A DNA stretch of 64,000 nt from Flavobacterium aeripolare (GTDB lineage: Bacteria; Bacteroidota; Bacteroidia; Flavobacteriales; Flavobacteriaceae), in the NCBI RefSeq assembly GCF_013294025.1, contig NZ_JABSNL010000002.1, forward strand, positions 310,001 through 374,000. The letters run 5' to 3'. This document shows, one piece after another, positions 26,976-36,388 of the stretch. The stretch's first letter is position 1. Each line of letters opens with the position of its first letter. The notes beneath the pieces are model-generated. The model saw only the letters and a program-made list of their open reading frames with translations, did not search any database and was not told where the DNA came from. Position numbers and translations under genes: made by a program.

Positions 26976-28454
26976 TTATACCGAAAACGTAGTACCTTCT
27001 TTGCCGTCTTTTAGTTGAATTCCTAATACAATTAATTGGTCTCTAATTTGGTCAGACAGGGCAAAGTTTTTATCTGCTCTAGCTTGATTGCGCATTGCAA
27101 TTAACATATTGACAGTTCCCTCTAGCTTGTCAGTATTACTATCGGCAACTTTTTCATCTTCTAATCCTAATACGTCAAATACAAATGCTTGCATTGCCGT
27201 AGTTAATGTTACAAGATCAGCTGCGGTCACTGTTTCTTTTTTATCATTGATTAGATTGATAAAACGAACACCTTCAAATAGATTAGCAATTAAAATAGGC
27301 GAGTTAAAATCATCGTTCATGGCATCGTAGCAGCTTTGTTTCCATTCCTCGATTGCTAGCGAGCTTGTAGCGCTACTAGGCAATGACTTCATTGTATCAA
27401 GCGCCTCCATTAATCGTTTGTACCCTTTTTCTGCGGCAACGATTGCATCATCAGAAAAATCTAGTATGCTTCTATAATGTGCTTGTAGCATAAAGAAACG
27501 AGCCACAGATGCAGAAAATGCTTTGCTTAAAATTGCATTTTCTCCTGTTAAGATTTCTCTTGGTAAGATATTATTACCAGTAGATTTTGCCATTTTCTTA
27601 CCGTTTAAGGTAAGCATATTAGCATGCATCCAGTAATTTACTGGAGTTTGACCTGTACAAGCTTCGTTTTGAGCAATTTCGCATTCATGATGAGGAAATT
27701 TTAAATCCATTCCGCCTCCATGAATATCAAAGTGATTCCCTAAATATTTTGTACTCATTGCAGTACATTCAAGGTGCCATCCAGGAAAACCATCGCTCCA
27801 TGGTGACGGCCAGCGCATAATGTGTTGCGGTTCGGCTTTTTTCCATAGCGCAAAATCCTGCGGGTTTCTCTTGTCAGATTGTCCGTCTAGATCACGCGTA
27901 TTGGCTAGCATGTCTTCGATGTTACGACCACTTAAACGTCCGTAGTGATTAGTCTTATTGAATTTAACAACATCAAAATAAACTGATCCATTTGCTTCAT
28001 ATCCAATCCCTGAATCTACTATTTTCTTGATAATTTCAATCTGTTCGATAATATGTCCAGTAGCTGTTGGTTCAATACTTGGTGGTAAAAAATTAAAAGC
28101 TTTTAGAATGTCATGAAAATCAATAGTGTAGCGTTGTACTACTTCCATTGGCTCTAATTGTTCTAACCTTGCTTTTTTTGCAATTTTATCCTCACCGTCT
28201 TCTTGATCATCTACAATATGACCAACGTCTGTAATGTTCCTAACATAACGTACTTTATATTCTAAATGTAATAAGTATCTAAATATAACGTCAAACGACA
28301 TAAAAGTACGCACATTACCTAAGTGTACATTGCTATAAACGGTAGGTCCGCAAACATACATACCAATGTTTCCTTCGTTGATGGGCACAAATGTTTCTTT
28401 TTCTCCCGAAAGAGAGTTGTATATTTTTAGTGTTTGACTTGTATATAAAGGCAT
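26976..28454 (-). CDS. cysS: cysteinyl-tRNA synthetase
   Basis: A 492-residue class I aminoacyl-tRNA synthetase. It has the HIGH-type motif [16 protein letters not shown] (residues about 34-49) with the zinc-ligand Cys, further zinc ligands in WHLECTAMS and [13 protein letters not shown], and the KMSKS-type loop KMAKSTGN. The C-terminal anticodon-binding domain is complete. It heads the cysS-yidD-lgt cluster, with its own promoter region upstream. The N-terminal extension before CGPTVY is normal for Bacteroidota. Confidence 0.97.
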   Translation of the reverse strand: MPLYTSQTLKIYNSLSGEKETFVPINEGNIGMYVCGPTVYSNVHLGNVRTFMSFDVIFRYLLHLEYKVRYVRNITDVGHIVDDQEDGEDKIAKKARLEQLEPMEVVQRYTIDFHDILKAFNFLPPSIEPTATGHIIEQIEIIKKIVDSGIGYEANGSVYFDVVKFNKTNHYGRLSGRNIEDMLANTRDLDGQSDKRNPQDFALWKKAEPQHIMRWPSPWSDGFPGWHLECTAMSTKYLGNHFDIHGGGMDLKFPHHECEIAQNEACTGQTPVNYWMHANMLTLNGKKMAKSTGNNILPREILTGENAILSKAFSASVARFFMLQAHYRSILDFSDDAIVAAEKGYKRLMEALDTMKSLPSSATSSLAIEEWKQSCYDAMNDDFNSPILIANLFEGVRFINLINDKKETVTAADLVTLTTAMQAFVFDVLGLEDEKVADSNTDKLEGTVNMLIAMRNQARADKNFALSDQIRDQLIVLGIQLKDGKEGTTFSV

Positions 28455-28600
28455 GTATTTATTCGTTTAATTATTTGAATTGTTTATCTGTTTAGTTACT
28501 TTACTACTAAATAAATAAACGATAGTATCATTTATTGCAGTTGATGATAAACTTCCTAATCATTATGAAGTTATAGTGTGGATTTGACTCTACTTAAACC

Positions 28601-28718
28601 TAATTGTCAATTTGATTCTTGCTAAAACTAATGCTCTCGAATGGCACGAAAATTAAGTTATTTAAACGAAAAAACGTGGCAGAGATTTGCCTTAACCAAG
28701 TAAACAAATTGACAATTA
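28601..28718. repeat. 118-bp interval bounded by 14-bp inverted repeats
   Basis: TAATTGTCAATTTG at 28601-28614 and its exact reverse complement at 28705-28718. The interval is non-coding and lies just beyond the 3' end of folE. It could form a long stem or be a small mobile remnant. Confidence 0.4.
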
Positions 28719-28727
28719 AATAGCTAT

Positions 28728-29399
28728 TTAGAACTTTGTATCTAGTTTGATATAGTCTAAAAATTCTCTTCTAGCTTGCGGTTCCTTAAACTTTCCTCCA
28801 AATTCAGATGTTACGGTGCTGCTTTCAATATCGTTGATTCCTCTAGAATTTACACAAAGGTGTTTTGCATCAATTACGCAAGCAACATCATCAGTACCTA
28901 AAGCTCTTTGTAACTCTTGAACAATTTGCATTGTTAAACGCTCCTGAACTTGTGGTCTCTTTGCGTAATATTCTACAATACGATTCATCTTAGATAAACC
29001 AATAACTCTTCCGCTAGAAATGTAAGCCACGTGTGCTCTTCCTATAATAGGTAGTAAATGGTGCTCACAAGTAGAGTACAAGGTGATGTTTTTTTCGACT
29101 AACATCTCTCCATACTTATAATTATTTTCAAAAGTAGAAGCCTTTGGTTTTTTATCAGGATTTAAACCGCCAAATATTTCTTTTACAAACATCTTAGCAA
29201 CACGATTAGGTGTTCCTTTCATGCTATCATCTGTCAGGTCCATACCTAAAGTCAATAGAATGCTTTCAACGTCTTTTTTTATTTTTTCAATTTTTTCATC
29301 ATCAGTAATGTCAAATGCGTCGTCTCTTACTGGATTTGTTGCACATGAAGCGATATGGTTATCACCTATTTCATCATGTAATTCGTCATTATTTATCAT
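28728..29399 (-). CDS. folE: GTP cyclohydrolase I
   Basis: A 223-residue FolE that converts GTP to dihydroneopterin triphosphate, the first step of folate and pterin synthesis. It has the zinc-binding CEHHLLPIIGRAHVAYI with Cys and two His, the RLTMQIVQELQ helix, and a second zinc Cys in AKHLCVNSRGI (KHLCV). The normal catalytic core is preceded by about 35 acidic N-terminal residues, usual for flavobacterial forms. In many bacteria the product also feeds queuosine synthesis, in which tgt (11305) acts later. It is monocistronic. Confidence 0.96.
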   Translation of the reverse strand: MINNDELHDEIGDNHIASCATNPVRDDAFDITDDEKIEKIKKDVESILLTLGMDLTDDSMKGTPNRVAKMFVKEIFGGLNPDKKPKASTFENNYKYGEMLVEKNITLYSTCEHHLLPIIGRAHVAYISSGRVIGLSKMNRIVEYYAKRPQVQERLTMQIVQELQRALGTDDVACVIDAKHLCVNSRGINDIESSTVTSEFGGKFKEPQARREFLDYIKLDTKF

Positions 29400-29539
29400 T
29401 AAAAGCTACTATTATTGTGTGGATATTTTTAAGGCGTAAAGATAATTAATAAAAACCAAACAATTTGTAAAGGTTTTATTAATTAATAAGGTCTTTTTAT
29501 TGCCGTTGAATTGGGGCAACAACAAGCTTAAAAACATAG

Positions 29540-29577
29540 AAAAAGGCAGTAACAAATTTCTTGCTACTGCCTTTTAA
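29540..29577 (-). terminator. terminator of the aminotransferase gene
   Basis: AAAGGCAGTAACAA / TTGCTACTGCCTTT stem with one mismatch, then a T-run on the minus strand. Confidence 0.7.
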
Positions 29578-29645
29578 GTGGGGACAAATGATGATTATTA
29601 GTAATTACTTGCAATCATCACTCTTGTTATAAGCTAAAACTGTAA

Positions 29646-30839
29646 TTATCTAGCATTGTAAGCTACGATTGCTTCTTTTAAAATTTGGACAGCTTTGATC
29701 AAGTCCTCTTTTTGTAAAACGTAGGCAATCCTTACTTGGTTTAAACCAACACCTGGTGTCGAATAAAAACCTGCAGCAGGAGCTACCATAACAGTTTCAC
29801 CATTAAAATCGTAACTCTCAAGTAACCATTGTGCAAAAATATCTGCATTGTCGATTGGTAACTCTGCGATGCAATAAAAAGCTCCCTTAGGGTTCGCTAC
29901 TTTGACGCCTTCGATTTTATTTAATTCAGCTACTAGAGTGTCTCTACGTTCTCTATATTCAGAAATTACTTCGTCAAAATAACTTTGTGGTGTGTCTAAT
30001 GCGGCCTCACTTGCAATTTGAGCAAATGTAGGTGGGCTTAGTCTTGCTTGTGCAAATTTCATTGCCGTCGCCATTAGTTCTTTGTTTTTAGAAACAATAC
30101 AACCTATTCTAGCTCCACACATGCTGTATCTTTTAGAAACCGAATCAATCATGATTGCGTTTTCCTCTAATCCAGGAATATTCATCACTGAGTAGTGTAC
30201 ATCACCATCATAAGTGAATTCTCTGTATACTTCATCAGCAATTAAAAATAAATCATGCTTCTTTACGATTTCTGCAAGCTGCATCATTTCCTCTTTCGAA
30301 TACAAATAACCTGTTGGGTTTCCTGGATTACAAATTAAAATAGCCTTAGTCTTAGCAGTGATTAGTTTTTCAAAATCTGCAATAGGAGGTAAAGCAAAAC
30401 CAGTATCTATAGAAGAGATTACGGGAACAACTGTTACACCTGATGCTGTAGAAAATCCATTATAATTTGCGTAAAATGGTTCTGGTATAATAATCTCATC
30501 ACCTTGATCCATGGTACTTCCCATAGCAAAAAGTAAGGCCTCTGAACCACCTGTTGATATAATGATATCTTCAGGGTTTATAGGTAAACCTGTATTTTTG
30601 TAAAATTGAGACAGCTTGTTTCTATAGCTTTCAAAACCAGCAGAATGGCTGTACTCTAATATTTTAATGTCAATATTTTTTACCGCTTCAATAGCTACTT
30701 CAGGAGTTTTAATATCCGGTTGACCAATGTTCAAGTGGTATACTTTGTTTCCTTTTTTCTTAGCGATTTCTGAGTAAGGTACTAATTTACGTATCGGTGA
30801 TTCAGGCATTTGAGCACCTTTGTTTGATATTTTAGGCAT
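29646..30839 (-). CDS. class I/II pyridoxal-phosphate aminotransferase
   Basis: A 397-residue fold-type I aminotransferase, related to aspartate/aromatic aminotransferases. It has HLNIGQPDIKTPE at the N-terminus, STGGSEALLFAMG (phosphate-binding loop), AILICNPGNPTGYLYS, ADEVYREFTYDG, and the Schiff-base Lys in MIDSVSKRYSMCGARIGCI. A TTG at 30896 would add 19 residues; the ATG at 30839 (MPKISNKGAQ) matches the family start. The amino donor and exact product are not certain; aspartate is the default guess. It is divergent from the aspartyl protease gene. Confidence 0.9.
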   Translation of the reverse strand: MPKISNKGAQMPESPIRKLVPYSEIAKKKGNKVYHLNIGQPDIKTPEVAIEAVKNIDIKILEYSHSAGFESYRNKLSQFYKNTGLPINPEDIIISTGGSEALLFAMGSTMDQGDEIIIPEPFYANYNGFSTASGVTVVPVISSIDTGFALPPIADFEKLITAKTKAILICNPGNPTGYLYSKEEMMQLAEIVKKHDLFLIADEVYREFTYDGDVHYSVMNIPGLEENAIMIDSVSKRYSMCGARIGCIVSKNKELMATAMKFAQARLSPPTFAQIASEAALDTPQSYFDEVISEYRERRDTLVAELNKIEGVKVANPKGAFYCIAELPIDNADIFAQWLLESYDFNGETVMVAPAAGFYSTPGVGLNQVRIAYVLQKEDLIKAVQILKEAIVAYNAR

Positions 30840-30965
30840 AGTTATAATTGTTGAATTGCAAATTTGCGAATTTTTTTTTGAACTAAGTATTCGCAATCGA
30901 TGTAAATATTGTTAAAATAAAATATATAAGGTTATTTTTTGTTAACTTTATGAAAATCAACTACT

Positions 30966-32285
30966 ATGAGACTTCTTGCCTTAACTGTTTTGTTGTTTCT
31001 AGCACATACCTCTTTGCAAGCACAATCAGATTTTGTTTTTAAAAACGCTCACAGTCGCGTTGCCATACCGTTCCAGCTTATAGACAATCTCATCTTTATT
31101 CCATTAATTGTAAATGGTGTCGAACTCACATTTATTGTAGACTCAGGGGTTGAAGAAACGGTATTGTTCAGCCTCGAAGACAAAGCTGTTGAGCTCAAGA
31201 ATAAAAAAACGATTCGCCTAGTAGGATTAGGCAGCGATGAAGAAATAGAGGGACTAAAATCTATAGGGAATACTATTGAAACTAAAAATTTACGTTCTAC
31301 TAACCACTTAGTGTATGTAATACTTAATCAGGATTTTAACTTGTCATCTCATGTGGGTATTCCTGTAAATGGTATTATTGGCTATTCTTTTTTAAAAAAT
31401 CATTTGGTCGAAATTAACTATAAAAAGCAGAAAATTTTCCTGTACAAAGAAAGTAGTAAACGCCGTATAAAAATAGCCAAAAGATATACTGAAATCCCGC
31501 TGAATATAGAAGCTTCAAAACCATACTTGTATGAAAATGTCACCTTGAATAATAAAGAAATTCCCGTAAAATTGCTTGCCGATTTAGGTAATAGTGATGC
31601 CTTGTGGTTGTTTCAAGATGCCAATAACCAAGTGACGTTACCTAATAAAAATTATGACGATTACTTAGGTCAAGGCTTTAGTGGAGAAATTACTGGTAAG
31701 CTAGCAAAAATTAGTAGTTTTGAAATGGCGGGCTATACATTTAAAACACCTGTAGTCGCTTTCCCAGATAGCCTTTCGACCAAACATGTAAAGATGGTTG
31801 CAGATAGAATGGGATCCATCGGTGGAGAAATATTTAAGCGTTTTAAAGTTGTATTCGATTATAAAAATAATGCGATGTATTTAAAAAAGAACGGTAATTT
31901 TAACTTGCCTTTTTTTTATAATAAAAGCGGTATCGAAATTAAACATATTGGAATGGAGTGGGTAAAAGAGACGGTCCATTTAAAATTTGAATCGACGACC
32001 TCTGATTACAAAACAATCAAAAGCGAGGACGGTAATTACAAATTTAAATTTAGCTTAAAACCTATTTATGTTGTGAGTGCGCTTCGTAAAAATTCTCCCG
32101 CAGCAAATAGTGGACTCCTCCCCGGAGATATTTTAGTTAGAATCAATGGTAAAAAAAGTAATCATTACTCTTTAAAAGAATTGAGTACATTGATTAAAAC
32201 GCAAAAAGAAAAATGGCTGGCAGTAGAAGTAAGTAGAAACAATCAGTTGTATCATTTCAATATAGAATTAAAAGATTTATTATAA
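30966..32285 (+). CDS. secreted retropepsin-like aspartyl protease with PDZ domain
   Basis: A 439-residue exported protein with a signal peptide ending SLQAQ. It contains two pepsin-like halves: the first active-site motif is FIVDSGVEETVLF (Asp at about 59), the second is LLADLGNSDALWLF (Asp at about 206, with Leu in place of the usual Thr/Ser after it). A PDZ domain occupies about 350-439 (VSALRKNSPAANSGLLPGDILVRINGKK in two blocks). This domain order is common in Bacteroidota periplasmic proteases of unknown target. The altered second motif could reduce activity. Confidence 0.85.
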   Translation: MRLLALTVLLFLAHTSLQAQSDFVFKNAHSRVAIPFQLIDNLIFIPLIVNGVELTFIVDSGVEETVLFSLEDKAVELKNKKTIRLVGLGSDEEIEGLKSIGNTIETKNLRSTNHLVYVILNQDFNLSSHVGIPVNGIIGYSFLKNHLVEINYKKQKIFLYKESSKRRIKIAKRYTEIPLNIEASKPYLYENVTLNNKEIPVKLLADLGNSDALWLFQDANNQVTLPNKNYDDYLGQGFSGEITGKLAKISSFEMAGYTFKTPVVAFPDSLSTKHVKMVADRMGSIGGEIFKRFKVVFDYKNNAMYLKKNGNFNLPFFYNKSGIEIKHIGMEWVKETVHLKFESTTSDYKTIKSEDGNYKFKFSLKPIYVVSALRKNSPAANSGLLPGDILVRINGKKSNHYSLKELSTLIKTQKEKWLAVEVSRNNQLYHFNIELKDLL

Positions 32286-32288
32286 AAA

Positions 32289-32321
32289 AAAGCTCCTTGA
32301 ATTGGTGTTCAAAGAGCTTTA
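32289..32321. terminator. terminator between convergent genes
   Basis: AAGCTCCTTGAA / TTCAAAGAGCTT stem with one mismatch and A/T runs, between the protease gene and the DUF1573 gene. Confidence 0.7.
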
Positions 32322-32340
32322 TATTGTTAATTCCTTACGA

Positions 32341-32736
32341 TTAGTTAGCGACAACTTCTCCTTTAATTTTTAAAGGAATTCTCCCTTCTGGATAATTGAC
32401 AGCATTAGATTCTACTGTAATTGTTTTTCTTATTGGTCCGGGAACCATGTTGTATTTTACTTCAATCTTTCCTGATTTTCCAGGTAGTATAGTATCATTT
32501 TGCTTTGATAATATGGTGCAACTTGATGTTGATTGTACTCCTGAAATTAAAAGTGGCGCATTACCTGTGTTTGTAAATATAAAAGAGCGAACTCCGCTGT
32601 CTTGTCCTTTTTTAACGGTTCCGTAATCAAGGGTATTGTTATCTTCTTTAAATTCTATTTTAGCTCCGCTCTGTGCAAATCCAATACCGCTAAATAATGC
32701 TACTGCTATTACTGTGGCTATTTTTTTCATTTTCAT
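32341..32736 (-). CDS. DUF1573 family secreted protein
   Basis: A 131-residue protein with a signal peptide (MKMKKIATVIAVALFSGIGFAQ) and an immunoglobulin-like DUF1573 domain. The family shape is clear in LDYGTVKKGQDSGVRSFIFTN, NTGNAPLLISGVQSTSSCT and the ending YPEGRIPLKIKGEVVAN. Such ASH/PapD-like beta-sandwich domains are common in exported Bacteroidota proteins, usually without a known function. It is a single gene between terminator and valS promoter region. Confidence 0.85.
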   Translation of the reverse strand: MKMKKIATVIAVALFSGIGFAQSGAKIEFKEDNNTLDYGTVKKGQDSGVRSFIFTNTGNAPLLISGVQSTSSCTILSKQNDTILPGKSGKIEVKYNMVPGPIRKTITVESNAVNYPEGRIPLKIKGEVVAN

Positions 32737-32956
32737 TGTGTTTATATAGTAAATATAGTTTGTTTTAATTACTGCACAAATTTTTATTTCTCTTTTTATA
32801 GTGTACTTAATTATTTACTTTTGTTCCCAATAAGAATTACAATAATTAGACCAAAGTAAAATAGCACGTCATGTATAGTGTTTGTTTTACTGTCGTTGAG
32901 TGATATAGCGAGATGACAGGTCGACAAATTAATGATTAATCGAATCCAAGATAACA

Positions 32957-35590
32957 ATGACAATCCCTGCACAATTTGACGCTAAAACGATAGAAAATAA
33001 ATGGTATGACTACTGGATGGAAAATAACTATTTTCACTCAGAGCCAGACCATAGAACACCGTATACCATTGTGATTCCGCCACCTAACGTGACAGGAGTC
33101 TTGCACATGGGGCACATGTTGAACAACACTATTCAAGATGTTTTAATTCGTCGTGCACGTCTTAAAGGGTTCAATGCTTGCTGGGTACCTGGTACAGATC
33201 ATGCATCAATTGCTACAGAAGCTAAGGTTGTGGCCAAATTAAAATCAGAAGGAATCAATAAAGCCGATTTGACTCGTGAAGAGTTTTTGAAGCATGCTTA
33301 TGACTGGACTGACAAATATGGAGGAGTCATCTTAGAGCAGTTAAAAAAACTAGGAGCATCTTGTGACTGGGAACGTACTAAGTTTACAATGGATCCTGAT
33401 ATGTCTGCATCTGTAATTAAATCTTTTGTTGATTTATACAATAAAGGAATGATTTATCGCGGCTACCGCATGGTAAACTGGGATCCTGAAGCAAAAACTA
33501 CTTTATCTGACGAAGAAGTAATTTTTGAAGAAAGACAAGGTAAATTATATTTTATCCAATATAAAATTGAAGGTAGTGACGACTTTTTAACCATTGCAAC
33601 AACACGTCCTGAAACTATTTTTGGAGATAGTGCTATTTGTATCAACCCAAATGACGAACGTTTTGCACATTTAAAAGGTAAAAAAGCGATCGTACCTATT
33701 TGCGGTAGAGTAATTCCTATTATCAAAGATGAGTATGTTGATATCGAATTTGGAACAGGGTGCCTGAAAGTGACTCCTGCTCACGATATGAATGACAAAA
33801 CGCTAGGAGAGAAGCATAACCTTGAAATTATCGACATCTTTAATGAAGATGCTACAATGAATAGTTTTGGTATGCATTACCAAGGAAAAGATCGTTTTGT
33901 TGTACGTGAAGAAGTTGCAGTAGAATTAGAAACTATTGGCGCTCTTGCAAAAACAGAAACACATTTAAATAAAGTAGGAACCTCAGAAAGAACTAAGGCG
34001 GTAATCGAACCAAGATTATCTGACCAATGGTTCTTGAAAATGGAGGACTTGGTTAAACCAGCAATTCAATCTGTATTAGTTGATGGAGATATTAAATTGC
34101 ATCCTGCGCGTTTTAATAACACATACGCACACTGGTTAAACAACATACGCGACTGGAATATTTCTCGTCAGTTATGGTGGGGACAGCAAATTCCAGCTTA
34201 TTTCTATGGAGATGGAAAAGAAGATTTTGTAGTTGCTGAGAATATTGAAGAAGCTTTAAAGTTAGCACGTGAGAAAACTTTAAACATTAAACTTGAAACA
34301 AAAGATCTGAGACAAGATGTGGATGCCTTAGATACTTGGTTTTCTTCTTGGCTGTGGCCAATGTCAGTTTTTGGTGGTATCATGGATCCAGAAAGCGAAG
34401 ATTTTAAATACTATTACCCTACAAACGATTTAGTAACTGGTCCAGATATTTTATTTTTCTGGGTAGCTAGAATGATTATTGCAGGTTATGAGTACACTGA
34501 TAAAAAACCATTTACAAATGTGTACTTAACTGGTTTAGTTCGTGATAAACAAAGACGTAAAATGTCTAAATCGTTAGGAAACTCACCTGATCCATTAGAT
34601 TTAATTGAAAAATTTGGTGCCGATGGTGTTCGTGTAGGATTGCTTTTAAGTGCTTCTGCAGGAAACGACATCATGTTTGATGAAGAATTATGCAATCAAG
34701 GAAAAGGGTTTACTAATAAAATATGGAACGCTTTTAAATTGATTAAAGGTTGGGAAGTTTCAGATGCGATACCGCAACCAGAATCTTCTAAGGTAGCCAT
34801 CGAATGGTACGAAGCTAAGTTGCAACAAACATTAGTGGATATCGAAGATAACTTTGAGAAGTACAGAATTTCAGAAGCATTAATGGGAATTTACAAATTA
34901 GTTTGGGATGATTTCTGCTCATGGTTCCTTGAAATGATCAAGCCAGCATACCAGCAGCCTATTGACAGCGTAACTTTTGCGAAAGCAATTGAAATGCTAG
35001 AAAATAACCTGAAATTGTTACATCCATTCATGCCATTCTTAACAGAGGAGATTTGGCAAATACTAGCTCCAAGAACAAAAGAAGAGGCGCTTATTGTGTC
35101 AACTTGGCCAGAAATGAAGCCATTTAATGCCGCTTTAATCGCTGATTTTGAAAACACGATGGAAGTGATTTCTGGAGTAAGAACGATTCGTAAGGACAAG
35201 AATATTCCGTTTAAAGATGCGATTGAATTAAAAGCTATAAATAATGATAAGGTATCGACTTATTTTGATTCGGTAGTAACCAAATTAGGGAATATCACCA
35301 CCTTAGAATATGTTACAGAGAAAGTAGATGGCGCCCTATCATACCGTGTGAATTCAAACGAGTATTTTATTCCAATTACTGGGAATATTAACGTAGAAGA
35401 AGAAATCGCAAAACTGACAGCTGAATTAGAGTACACAAAAGGTTTCTTAAAATCAGTGCAAAACAAGTTAGCAAATGAGAAATTTGTAAACGGTGCGCCA
35501 GAAAAAGTTTTGGCAAACGAAAGACAAAAAGAAGCAGATGCATTAGCTAAAATAGATACGATTGAAAATAGTCTTTCGGGATTAAAATAG
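32957..35590 (+). CDS. valS: valyl-tRNA synthetase
   Basis: An 877-residue class I synthetase. It has the HIGH motif region PPPNVTGVLHMGHMLNNT, the editing (CP1) domain including TTRPETIFGDSAI and CLKVTPAHDMND, WWGQQIPAYFYG, the KMSKS loop RRKMSKSLGNSPDP, an anticodon-binding domain and a C-terminal coiled coil (about 810-877, rich in Lys/Glu). The length is typical of Bacteroidota ValS. It is monocistronic with a terminator after it. Confidence 0.97.
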   Translation: MTIPAQFDAKTIENKWYDYWMENNYFHSEPDHRTPYTIVIPPPNVTGVLHMGHMLNNTIQDVLIRRARLKGFNACWVPGTDHASIATEAKVVAKLKSEGINKADLTREEFLKHAYDWTDKYGGVILEQLKKLGASCDWERTKFTMDPDMSASVIKSFVDLYNKGMIYRGYRMVNWDPEAKTTLSDEEVIFEERQGKLYFIQYKIEGSDDFLTIATTRPETIFGDSAICINPNDERFAHLKGKKAIVPICGRVIPIIKDEYVDIEFGTGCLKVTPAHDMNDKTLGEKHNLEIIDIFNEDATMNSFGMHYQGKDRFVVREEVAVELETIGALAKTETHLNKVGTSERTKAVIEPRLSDQWFLKMEDLVKPAIQSVLVDGDIKLHPARFNNTYAHWLNNIRDWNISRQLWWGQQIPAYFYGDGKEDFVVAENIEEALKLAREKTLNIKLETKDLRQDVDALDTWFSSWLWPMSVFGGIMDPESEDFKYYYPTNDLVTGPDILFFWVARMIIAGYEYTDKKPFTNVYLTGLVRDKQRRKMSKSLGNSPDPLDLIEKFGADGVRVGLLLSASAGNDIMFDEELCNQGKGFTNKIWNAFKLIKGWEVSDAIPQPESSKVAIEWYEAKLQQTLVDIEDNFEKYRISEALMGIYKLVWDDFCSWFLEMIKPAYQQPIDSVTFAKAIEMLENNLKLLHPFMPFLTEEIWQILAPRTKEEALIVSTWPEMKPFNAALIADFENTMEVISGVRTIRKDKNIPFKDAIELKAINNDKVSTYFDSVVTKLGNITTLEYVTEKVDGALSYRVNSNEYFIPITGNINVEEEIAKLTAELEYTKGFLKSVQNKLANEKFVNGAPEKVLANERQKEADALAKIDTIENSLSGLK

Positions 35591-35609
35591 GCAATCTTAA
35601 AATAGCAGT

Positions 35610-35647
35610 ACCCCCTTTTTTACAATAGTAAGAAAGGGGTTTTTTTA
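35610..35647 (+). terminator. terminator of valS
   Basis: CCCCTTTTTT / AGAAAGGGG imperfect stem with a T-run. Confidence 0.75.
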
Positions 35648-35832
35648 TTTTCAATTTAGAGCTAAAGTCCTATTTTATCAGTGCTTCAAGTATAAATTTA
35701 ATCCTACATAACGAGTCGAGTCTACTATTTATGTATTTTGTAGAGTTTATTTTCATTTAAACGATATTAATGGGAGCGCTGCTAATTGCTGCGTATTTTT
35801 GCATCTTTATTGAAAACTCCTCCCTAACAGTC

Positions 35833-36210
35833 ATGAAAAAAATATTTAACGCTACTTATAGAAAAGATTACCTAGAAGGATATGCTGCTGGATTAAATCC
35901 GTTTTTGTCTTTAAAAACTAAGATGAATAAAGCCACTGTGGCAGGATTTAAATCGGGACGTATGGATTATGAAGATAGGAATGGTAGGGTAAGCAACGGG
36001 ATTCCAAAACGCATTGTTACTGAAAAGGTGCTAGAAGATTTTTTAGTAGCTGGTATGTTCGGTTTTGATATTGACATTGAAGGATACACTACCTTTCAAA
36101 TCAATACTATTTCTAAATGGTATCAAAGTGGTACAGAGAAGTATGATCCAAACCAGTTTGCTAATTTGTCATCATTGTTAAATGATCAAAAAATCGCGAT
36201 GCCTATTTAA
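35833..36210 (+). CDS. unknown 125-residue protein
   Basis: I do not recognise the family. The ATG at 35833 (MKKIFNATYRKDYLEGYAAG) is chosen; an ATG at 35770 would add 21 hydrophobic residues with no good spacing. The protein is basic and soluble, with an N-terminal repeat of sense YxxGYAAGLNPF followed by VAGFKSGRMDYEDRNG, then a helical second half (FLVAGMFGFDIDIEGYTTFQI). It is a single gene with its own terminator. No cysteine or catalytic pattern was seen. Confidence 0.6.
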   Translation: MKKIFNATYRKDYLEGYAAGLNPFLSLKTKMNKATVAGFKSGRMDYEDRNGRVSNGIPKRIVTEKVLEDFLVAGMFGFDIDIEGYTTFQINTISKWYQSGTEKYDPNQFANLSSLLNDQKIAMPI

Positions 36211-36235
36211 TCTGTTTGTCATTCGAATTAAAATG

Positions 36236-36276
36236 AAAAATCCGTGAAAATGTAAACATCTTCACGGATTTTTTTT
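36236..36276 (+). terminator. terminator after the 125-residue protein gene
   Basis: AAATCCGTGAA / TTCACGGATTT stem with a 12-base loop and a T-run. Confidence 0.8.
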
Positions 36277-36388
36277 GCTTTTAACTTTGGCTTGACCACA
36301 AATAATTAAGAAGTCTAATGTTTATTATTTGAATGTTTACAGCTAGTATTTAAGTGCTAGACTCCAGAGTTTATTTTAAAAGGCCCAA

